DNA of 17,694 nt from Acidobacteriota bacterium (GTDB lineage: Bacteria > Acidobacteriota > Polarisedimenticolia > J045). The DNA is taken from the NCBI GenBank assembly GCA_020350085.1, contig CP070706.1:1844614-1862307 (forward strand), written 5' to 3'. The position numbers were made by a program, and so were the translations under genes. Each line of letters begins with the position of its first letter. The first letter of the stretch is position 1. This document shows, piece after piece, positions 7,089 to 13,273 of this stretch. Under the pieces are notes generated by a model that saw only the letters and a program-made list of their open reading frames with translations, ran no database searches and was not told the origin of the DNA.

Positions 7089-8429
7089 ATGATGTCGCCT
7101 AGGGCATTCGCTGACTCGCACAGCGCTTTTCGGTGGCGGTGGCTGAGTTCCCTGCTCGTGGCCCTCTCCCCGTCGATGACGGTCGTCGCGCAGGAGACCG
7201 TGCTTGCGATCGAGTTCGACTTTGCAAACCCTGGCGCTCGCAGCGTCGGTTTCGGAGGGGCCTTCGCCGGACTGGCCGACGACGCCACGGCCGCGTTCGC
7301 GAATCCAGCCGGGCTCGTGCAGCTCGTCAGACCGGAGATATCGCTCGAAGGCCGATTCTGGGGATTCGACACTCCCTACACCGCAGGGGGGAGAATCTCC
7401 GGTGAGCCGACCGGCATCGGCGTCGATACAACGGCTGGTCTGCGAATCGCGGAATCGTCGAACGACATCGTTGGCGTTTCTTTTGCCTCTGTGGTGTATC
7501 CGCGAGGCCGGTGGCGCCTGGCTGCTTATCGGCACCAACTCGCCAACTTCGAGTTCTCCAGCGAAACACAGGGTTTGATTCGTTCGGTGCCGGAAGGTCC
7601 TCCCGGAGCTGTCGAGCGATTCAGTGAGCAGAGATCTTCCGTTGACTTCGAGATCGTCAGCCATGCATTGGCTGCGGCTTATCGAGTCACAGAAGAAGTG
7701 AGCGTGGGCGTGGGCGTGAGTTACTTCGACGGCGACCTGCGTGCCACATCCGCTCTGTACAACGCGACGAGCCTTTTCGATCCCAATCCCTACCTGCTCG
7801 AAGACCTTGAAATGATCACCGTTTTCTCGATCGACTCGACGGATTGGGGGTTCAGCGGTGGACTGATGTGGAAGATCGCCGATCGGTGGCGGCTCGGTGG
7901 CTTTTTCCGTGAGGGTCCTGATTTCGAGCTGCGGGCGGAGGTTTTCAGCGGTCCAGGGCTTCCGCTGCCGCCCGGAAGTCTGCTGGGTTCCGTTTCTTCA
8001 CCCGTCGAACTGCCGGACGTCTACGGCCTCGGGATCGCCTTCAGATCTCGAGATGACGCGCTGACGGTCGGCTTCGAGTGGGATCGTGTCGAATACGCGA
8101 GCATCGTGGAGAGCCTCGATCCTGGAAGTTTCGAGCGAACGGCGACAATTGACGACGGAGACGAGTTGCATCTCGGAGCCAAGTACGTGTTCTTGCGGTC
8201 TTCTCCTGTCATCGCTGTGAGAGCCGGTGTTTGGCACGATCCGGAGCATCGATTGCGAGCAACGGACGATGCGGGCTTCGTCATCACGGCGCTTCGCCAA
8301 CCCGGGGATGACGAGCTGCATGTCGCGGCCGGTGTCGGCGTTGTCTTCAACCGCGTGCAGTTCGATCTCGGCGTCGATTTGTCCGAGCTGGTCGACACCG
8401 TGTCGATTTCCGCCATCTACGGCTTCTGA
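7089..8429 (+). CDS. FadL/OmpP1-like outer-membrane beta-barrel protein (copy 2)
   Basis: The product has 446 residues from ATG 7089; a second ATG at 7092 and a GTG at 7083 are equally possible. A basic N terminus and hydrophobic segment (WLSSLLVALS) ending VVAQ form the signal peptide. The mature part starts with the same signature as copy 1: NPGARSVGFGGAFAGLADD, ATAAFANPAGL, then DTPYTAGGRISGEPT. It shares long identical stretches with copy 1 throughout, such as VESLDP, DELH and QPGDDE, and ends SAIYGF with the terminal Phe expected for barrel insertion. It is therefore a full-length paralogue, not a fragment. It is divergent from the ATPase/kinase operon. A promoter for the next operon starts 17 bases after its stop, so it is probably transcribed alone. 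Its ligand is unknown. Confidence 0.87.
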   Translation: MMSPRAFADSHSAFRWRWLSSLLVALSPSMTVVAQETVLAIEFDFANPGARSVGFGGAFAGLADDATAAFANPAGLVQLVRPEISLEGRFWGFDTPYTAGGRISGEPTGIGVDTTAGLRIAESSNDIVGVSFASVVYPRGRWRLAAYRHQLANFEFSSETQGLIRSVPEGPPGAVERFSEQRSSVDFEIVSHALAAAYRVTEEVSVGVGVSYFDGDLRATSALYNATSLFDPNPYLLEDLEMITVFSIDSTDWGFSGGLMWKIADRWRLGGFFREGPDFELRAEVFSGPGLPLPPGSLLGSVSSPVELPDVYGLGIAFRSRDDALTVGFEWDRVEYASIVESLDPGSFERTATIDDGDELHLGAKYVFLRSSPVIAVRAGVWHDPEHRLRATDDAGFVITALRQPGDDELHVAAGVGVVFNRVQFDLGVDLSELVDTVSISAIYGF

Positions 8430-8446
8430 TCTCGAACCGTCAGTGG

Positions 8447-8475
8447 TTGACAAGGGTCCGTGACGTGACTATAGT
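8447..8475 (+). promoter_or_regulatory. Predicted sigma70 promoter of the marR operon
   Basis: A perfect -35 box TTGACA at 8447-8452 is followed after exactly 17 bases by TATAGT at 8470-8475, which matches the -10 consensus at five of six positions. Transcription would begin near 8482, leaving a leader of about 80 bases before the MarR start at 8561. This is the best promoter I can see in the window. Its -10 box overlaps the inverted repeat at 8471-8491, as expected for a repressed promoter. Confidence 0.75.
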
Positions 8476-8491
8476 TGGTGTACGCAACTAT
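8471..8491. promoter_or_regulatory. Inverted repeat, probable MarR operator
   Basis: ATAGTTG (8471-8477) and CAACTAT (8485-8491) are perfect reverse complements separated by seven bases. A third half-site, CAACTA, lies at 8501-8506, 16 bases further on in the same orientation as the right arm. The repeat covers the -10 box and likely start point of the promoter. MarR proteins are dimers that bind such palindromes and often repress their own operons. That this MarR protein is the one that binds is an inference. Confidence 0.7.
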
Positions 8492-8560
8492 TGCATTATA
8501 CAACTACCGGCTGATTCTCGACGCGGCTCGTCATGGAAGTCCGCCTGTGGGAGAGCGCTC

Positions 8561-9067
8561 ATGCCGGCGCGAAGCGTGGCTGCTCGCACGAGGTCCGACT
8601 CGAAGCTCGACGAGGACGCCGAGGCACTCTACGGCGCCTTGTCCGATTTCATACGCGCGTATCAATTTCGCGACCGTGACCGCACGTATTGTCACGGACT
8701 GAGCGTGACGCAGTGTTACGCCCTGGAAGGCGTGATTCGGGGCGCGCCGCTGACGCTCAACGAGCTGGCGAGCCACCTTTTCCTCGACAAGAGCACCGTG
8801 AGCCGCGTGGTGGACGCGTTGGTGGAAAAGAGACTGGTGGTGAGAACCCCTCACGTTGAGGATCGGAGAGCTGTTCAGTTGCAGCCCACCGCGAATGGGC
8901 GGCGCCTGCACCGTCGAGTCGCGAACGAGGTTCGACAAGGACACAAGAAGTTGCTCGAAGATGTTCCCCGTCAGACGCGCGGTGCTCTGATCGAGCTGGT
9001 GAGGAGGCTCGCTCATCTCGCCCAACGGCGAGCGGGCAAGCCGAGTGCGGAGTGCTCTCAGCCATGA
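8561..9067 (+). CDS. MarR family transcriptional regulator
   Basis: The product has 168 residues from ATG 8561, which has GGGAG at 8549-8553. The longer frame from 8447 would run through the promoter and operator and is rejected. The winged helix-turn-helix is clear: TLNELASHLFLDKST, then SRVVDALVEKRLV, and a wing with the family's DRR motif (EDRRAVQL). N- and C-terminal helices would form the dimer interface. Two cysteines, Cys44 and Cys52, sit in YCHGLSVTQC just before the DNA-binding part; they could sense oxidants, thiols or metals, but this is an inference. The stop overlaps the next start as ATGA, so the regulator is co-translated with the membrane-protein genes downstream, which are its most likely targets. 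Confidence 0.92.
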   Translation: MPARSVAARTRSDSKLDEDAEALYGALSDFIRAYQFRDRDRTYCHGLSVTQCYALEGVIRGAPLTLNELASHLFLDKSTVSRVVDALVEKRLVVRTPHVEDRRAVQLQPTANGRRLHRRVANEVRQGHKKLLEDVPRQTRGALIELVRRLAHLAQRRAGKPSAECSQP

Positions 9068-9618
9068 GCACAGAGCTTCCCTACGATGACGGATGGGGCT
9101 GGCTCTATCGGGCCTACAACCGCCTGATAGAGCCTCACGACCGGCTGAGGAGAATCGTACGCGCCTACTTCGTACCGACCCAGCTCGAGCGGAGCGGAAA
9201 CGGGAAATTGTACCGGGCCCTCGGTGTTCACCTGTTCGGGCGCGTCATTCCGACGGGAGGCATCCTCGTGCGTCGCTTGACCGGCGCACGCATGAGGCCT
9301 TACACGCTGGCGGGATCGTCTCTGGGCGCTGCGCGAGATTTCTTCTATCGCGCGTGTGTTTTCGAAGTGCTTCATCTGCCGTTCTTCATCGCTTTGTTGT
9401 TCTTGTCAGCACATCGGCTTTCCGCGGGTAGGCTCAGCGATGCTCTCGAAAACGCGTTCGTGAATCTCCTCATAAATGCCTATCCGATCATGCATCACCG
9501 GCATACGCGCGTGCGGATCCTGCGTCTGTTGCGATCGAGAGAGCGTAACTCGCGCTGCGGAGAGATTCGTGACGTCGGCTCGACAGACCGACCGTCAGCC
9601 AGTGCATTGGGAACGTAG
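9064..9618 (+). CDS. CrtO-like (glycosyl-diaponeurosporenoate acyltransferase family) membrane protein
   Basis: The product has 184 residues from ATG 9064, overlapping the MarR stop by four bases (ATGA); a start at 9052 would lengthen the overlap and is less likely. The middle part (ERSGNGKLYRALGVHLFGR, then VIPTGG) and the C-terminal part (NLLINAYPIMHHRHTRVRI) follow the pattern of the CrtO acyltransferase family known from staphyloxanthin synthesis: a short E..G..Y..LGV..W...P.GG segment, two membrane helices and an N.YP....R..R motif. Here the usual Q-R-Y-N-R is H-R-H-T-R. A hydrophobic helix (VLHLPFFIALLFLS) lies between. No carotenoid genes are visible nearby, so the substrate is probably another lipid or glycolipid. 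The last 20 residues look disordered. The family call is by motif only. Confidence 0.65.
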   Translation: MSTELPYDDGWGWLYRAYNRLIEPHDRLRRIVRAYFVPTQLERSGNGKLYRALGVHLFGRVIPTGGILVRRLTGARMRPYTLAGSSLGAARDFFYRACVFEVLHLPFFIALLFLSAHRLSAGRLSDALENAFVNLLINAYPIMHHRHTRVRILRLLRSRERNSRCGEIRDVGSTDRPSASALGT

Positions 9619-9632
9619 TGGGTACGTGAATC

Positions 9633-10520
9633 ATGTCGAAGTCGCTCTGCGAGAGACCCGTCGTCGCCGTCGGCGCACTGATCGTCGCGTATCTGTGCGC
9701 AGAGATTCTCTCGGAGATCGCTCGTGCCTCGGTCCAGGTAACAGACTGCGTCGCCGGCCTATTCGTGAAGGCCGCCATCTTTGCCACGTTCGCCCTACTC
9801 GTCGTCCCATTGGGTCTCGGCCTGCCCTCGGGACGCATGCCGCCCCGTTCGTATGTGGCTGAAATCGGCCTGACGAAGATCCAGCCGCTTCGGTTTTGTC
9901 TGCTGATTGCACTGTCCTGTTACCTGATCTTCGCTTTGAGCCACCGGGTAGGCTCTTTCGTCTACCTCTCGAGTGCTGGCTTGGCCTTCGAGCTCGATTT
10001 GTCGAAGTTCGATCTTCTCGCGACTCGCTCCGTGATCCCTGCGATTTTCGAGGAGCTGGTGTTCAGGGGTGTAATGGTGACTCTTCTGCTCAGATACACC
10101 ACGCGTTCGCGGACGGTACTGATCTCGGCAGCCATCTTCGCCGGCCTACACGCGCTCAACTTGTTGAACCCGAGAGTGGACTCGGTGTGGGTCGTCTGTC
10201 AGGTCGTCTGGGCCTTCGGCCTCGGCGTGATGTACGCGGAGATCTACCTGCTCGTTCGTTCTCTGCTCCCCGTGATACTCATCCACTATCTCGTCAACGC
10301 CTCGGTCGGCGTCTGGTTCCAAGGCCTCGACGCGCAGACTCCGGTGACGGGCTTGTACGGTGTCGTCTTTTTCGGCCTGCTGCCGGCAGGCCTGTCGTTT
10401 CTGTGGGTTCGCTGGCTCGCACAAACAAGCCGAGTATCGAGACTTCTGGGCCGGCGCTGGGAGAAGACGGAGCGGTTACGATACAGCCTGATGCCGATTG
10501 ATGGAGACGCGCGACGGTGA
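9633..10520 (+). CDS. CPBP family intramembrane metalloprotease
   Basis: This polytopic membrane protein has 295 residues and about seven to eight hydrophobic helices. It carries the three motifs of the CPBP (CaaX protease/bacteriocin-processing, also called Abi) family: EELVFRG at 140-146 (the E-E-x-x-x-R motif), FAGLH at 169-173, and HYLVN at 218-222. These supply the catalytic glutamates and histidines. Known members cleave CaaX proteins, process or resist bacteriocins, or cleave membrane regulators; the target here is unknown. It starts 14 bases after the CrtO-like gene with only a weak ribosome site, and its stop overlaps the next start (GTGA), so it belongs to the marR operon. Confidence 0.88.
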   Translation: MSKSLCERPVVAVGALIVAYLCAEILSEIARASVQVTDCVAGLFVKAAIFATFALLVVPLGLGLPSGRMPPRSYVAEIGLTKIQPLRFCLLIALSCYLIFALSHRVGSFVYLSSAGLAFELDLSKFDLLATRSVIPAIFEELVFRGVMVTLLLRYTTRSRTVLISAAIFAGLHALNLLNPRVDSVWVVCQVVWAFGLGVMYAEIYLLVRSLLPVILIHYLVNASVGVWFQGLDAQTPVTGLYGVVFFGLLPAGLSFLWVRWLAQTSRVSRLLGRRWEKTERLRYSLMPIDGDARR

Positions 10521-10723
10521 GCACAGACGACTCGAGAAGAGTCTTAGTCGCATCTGCTCTTCTGGCCCTGGTGGCCACGGCGCAGATCGTTGGCTTTCTT
10601 CGTTACCTCTTCAGACTGCCCGAAGACTGGCTGGGGCTCGGACTGTATCTCGTCACTATCGGTGCCGCTCTCTTGGCTGCCCTACTCGTGTACCGCAGGT
10701 CGCGGGCCGCGAAACCCAGATGA
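10517..10723 (+). CDS. Small two-helix membrane protein, unknown function
   Basis: The product has 68 residues from GTG 10517, which overlaps the CPBP stop as GTGA. GGAG at 10503-10506 lies ten bases upstream. The protein has two hydrophobic segments, VLVASALLALVATAQIVGF and LGLYLVTIGAALLAALLVY, and a basic tail ending AAKPR, which would place both ends in the cytoplasm. I do not recognise a family. Its position as last gene of the marR operon and its translational coupling suggest it works with the CPBP protease, perhaps as partner, substrate or stabiliser. An overlapping frame at 10498-10860 is Arg/Ser-rich and less protein-like. Confidence 0.65.
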   Translation: MSTDDSRRVLVASALLALVATAQIVGFLRYLFRLPEDWLGLGLYLVTIGAALLAALLVYRRSRAAKPR

Positions 10724-10907
10724 AGGGATCTGACTCGAGCTCCCGAACTGCCCATTGCATCTCGAGGCTCGTGAACCTCGCACCCTCCCTTGCTCGCTCG
10801 ACATCTCGTGCGCTCAGCAACACCTCGACTGATCCCGCAAACGATTCGGGCCGAGTGTAGACTTGACCGAACGGAGGAAGCAGGCTCCAGCCGGGTGCGC
10901 TCATCAT

Positions 10908-11981
10908 ATGCTGGCCAAGACACCGCTTTTCCATCGCTTCCTGCCAGAACTCGATCCTCGGCTCGCGTGGGTTGCTCTCGCAGAGCTTCCGACACCCGTG
11001 CAGCGCGTACGCTGTGTCGGCGACGCTCAGCTCTGGATCAAACGCGACGATAAGACTTCTTCAGAGTACGGCGGAAACAAGACGCGCAAGTTGGAATTCA
11101 GCCTCGGCGAGGCGTTACAGCAGAAAAGGACGCATGTGGTGACGCTGGGCGCTCTGGGCACGCATCACGGCCTGGCCACGTCGATTTTCGCCAAGAAGTT
11201 GGGCCTGGCCTGCTCAATCATTCTGTTCGATCAGCCCCCATCTCCTCACGTGCTGCAGAACTTGTTGTTGATGCACGGCAACGGTGCCGAGCTAATCTAC
11301 TGCAGGACCCTGCTCAAAGCGGTGATCCACTACTTCGCGCTTCAGCGACTGCGGCGGTCAAGCAGCTATTTTCTCTTTGGCGGGGGATCGAACGCTTCCG
11401 GCACGCTCGGCTACGTCAACGCGGCGTTCGAACTGAAACAGCAAATCGACGAGGGTCAGCTCCCCGCGCCGGATCAGATCTTCTGTGCCTTCGGTTCCGG
11501 CGGCACCCTGGCTGGCTTGGCGCTCGGCGTGCAGCTCGCCGGGCTGCGATCGCGCGTCGTCGGCGTCCGCATCGCACCCGCTCAGTGGGGCCCGATTCCT
11601 CTGGCAACGCCACGTCACGTGCTCTCGCTCGCCAACAAGGCCTATCAACTCCTGGTCCGCTCTGGCGCACGTCTTCCCGACGTACCGCTCGAGCCTCCGA
11701 CGGTGATCGATGACTTTCTCGGTGCAGGCTACGGCCACCCGTCAGCGGCCGGGCGAGAAGCGGCAGACATTCTGCGTGAGAGCGACGGCATCGAGCTGGA
11801 CGAGACCTATACCGCGAAGACTTTCGCTGCGGTTCTGGCCGCCGCGCGAGAGAGATCCCAGCCGGACAGGGTGCTGCTGTACTGGCACACTCTCAATTCG
11901 GTCGACCTGGAATCGCGCGCCCGGCAGATCGATCCGCTCAGCCTGCCGCGACCGTTTGACCGCTTTTTTCGTCACCCGTGA
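10908..11981 (+). CDS. PLP-dependent enzyme, ACC deaminase/D-cysteine desulfhydrase family
   Basis: The product has 357 residues from ATG 10908. It belongs to fold-type II PLP enzymes: LPTPVQRV, KRDDKTSSEYGGNKTRKLE with the expected Schiff-base Lys58, LGALGTHHGLATSIFAKKLG, and the phosphate-binding loop GSGGTLAGLALG. Family members deaminate 1-aminocyclopropane-1-carboxylate or remove H2S from D-cysteine. Which applies is not settled by motif reading, since the families differ at few residues; D-cysteine desulfhydrase or a related deaminase is more common in bacteria outside plant roots. The residues after the Gly-rich loop and the C-terminal WHTLNS segment are intact. The frame can be extended to a TTG at 10863. 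GGAGG at 10873-10877 lies between the two and is not well placed for either, so the start is uncertain. The gap from the preceding gene is 184 bases. Confidence 0.85.
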   Translation: MLAKTPLFHRFLPELDPRLAWVALAELPTPVQRVRCVGDAQLWIKRDDKTSSEYGGNKTRKLEFSLGEALQQKRTHVVTLGALGTHHGLATSIFAKKLGLACSIILFDQPPSPHVLQNLLLMHGNGAELIYCRTLLKAVIHYFALQRLRRSSSYFLFGGGSNASGTLGYVNAAFELKQQIDEGQLPAPDQIFCAFGSGGTLAGLALGVQLAGLRSRVVGVRIAPAQWGPIPLATPRHVLSLANKAYQLLVRSGARLPDVPLEPPTVIDDFLGAGYGHPSAAGREAADILRESDGIELDETYTAKTFAAVLAAARERSQPDRVLLYWHTLNSVDLESRARQIDPLSLPRPFDRFFRHP

Positions 11982-12033
11982 GGTCCTTCACCGAGCTCGA
12001 GACGACGACTTGAATCGTCTCATCGGATTCAGT

Positions 12034-12039
12034 AGGAGG
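12034..12039 (+). promoter_or_regulatory. Strong ribosome binding site of the symporter pseudogene
   Basis: AGGAGG lies eight bases before GTG 12048 and fixes that codon as the original start. The nearer ATG at 12046 is followed at once by TGA and cannot be used. The intact site on a broken gene suggests that the decay is recent. Confidence 0.7.
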
Positions 12040-12047
12040 TGATCGAT

Positions 12048-13135
12048 GTGACACACTCGATCGCGATCGTCATGGTCTACGTCCTCGCCCCGTTCTCCGT
12101 GATGTGGTGGTCTGGTCGGCTACCTGCTCGCCGGACGGAATTCGCCGAGTTGTGTCCCCGGCGGCTCTGCTGGCCGGACTTGCCGTCGGCGGCGCGTCGA
12201 CGATCGGCGTGGCCGAGCGCGCCGACACCGCGGGAATCTCCGCGGGCAGGTACAACGCCGCCTGGGCGGCCGGCCTGACCAACGTGATCGTCATCATCGT
12301 CGTTTATGTCGGCATCATGCTCGGCGCTGTGCTCACGATCGATCGTTTGGGAGGAATTGGCGGTCTGAACGAACTGTTGCCCCGAGACCACCCGGGGTTC
12401 GATCTGCTCGCGGTCGGACCAGGGCTGATTGCAGCATGGTTCCTCGTGATGATCACGCAGGCCCACTCGACACAGTCCGTGATTCAGGTCGGTCTCGCCT
12501 TGCGCGACGAGCGTAGTGCTTCGCGAGCTTACCTACTCGGCGCGCTACTGATTCTTCCTGTCGGCTTCATCAGCGCCCTGATCGGTATGGGCGCGGCCGT
12601 ACTTCCTCCGGGGATCATCGCGGCCGAAGCGCTGCCCAGGACCGTCTTGAAGCTCTCTCCGCTCGCGGCGGGGACGATCCTCGCCGGATTGTGGGCCGCC
12701 GACGTCTCGACCGCTTCGGCGCTGCTGATGGGCAGCGCCACGCTGGTTTCGAGCGACATCATCAAACGCTTCTTTGCCCCTCAGCTGAGCGCCGAGCGAG
12801 ATCTTGTCGTCTGTCGCTGGACGGTGGCCGCGTTGAGCATCGTGACGTTGCTGCTGGCGCTGACGGTCAGCGGCATCCTGAAGATGCTGCTGGTCGGCCA
12901 ACGCTCTCCACCAGCTACACACTGATCGTTCTGACGACGATGTTTTGGCCGTCGCTTTGTCGGCGCTCTTCGGCGAGCTGGACACATGCCGCCACGGGAG
13001 CCTCTCTCGCGCCCTGGATCGCCGCACCCAACTCGTGGCGCGTGCTGCCCCATCCAAATCTACTTGCCGTGGTCGGTCAGCATCGTCACGTTTCTGGTCG
13101 TCGCCCTTATCGACCGCCGGCCGATCTCGCGATGA
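12048..13135 (+). pseudogene. Sodium:solute symporter (SSS family), frameshifted and internally deleted
   Basis: Membrane-protein sequence of the SSS type can be followed only by switching frame four times. It starts at GTG 12048 (THSIAIVMVYVLAP). It shifts at about 12102-12120 to GYLLAGRNSP, and at about 12150-12160 to PAALLAGLAVGGASTIGVAE, which continues to LKMLLVG. It shifts again at about 12896-12903 to LSTSYTLIVLTTMFWPSL, and finally at about 13048-13051 to IQIYLPWSVSIVTFLVVALI, ending at TGA 13133-13135. The total is about 360 codons, whereas SSS transporters (Na+-coupled inner-membrane symporters) usually have about 480-550. The joint at 12263-12275 (YNAAWAAG to LTNVIVIIVVYVG) seems to fuse an early motif directly to a motif that normally lies about 80-100 residues later, so helices are missing. 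The longest intact piece is 12104-12925. Neighbouring genes are intact, which argues for true decay over sequence error. Confidence 0.8.
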
Positions 13136-13273
13136 GGATGGCTTCAAGCCGAGTCGCGGATGGCTCAACCGAGGCCGGATCGGCACGGCGATTGGATCGA
13201 GGCGCTGCAGCTCGTGTCCGCATCCTCGCGCCAGCGAAGCCGGTTTCGGGCAAAAGAGTCCTGTCTCGTGGGG

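Noticed and set aside
8447..8560. N-terminal extension of the MarR protein
   Set aside because: It would translate through the promoter and operator; ATG 8561 has a good ribosome site and matches MarR length.
10498..10860. 120-codon open frame over the small membrane protein
   Set aside because: Its product is Arg/Ser-rich, whereas the other frame gives two clean membrane helices and a GTGA-coupled start.
12048..13135. Programmed frameshifting in the symporter gene
   Set aside because: Four shifts in both directions without slippery heptamers or stimulatory structure that I can see, together with missing helices, fit gene decay better.
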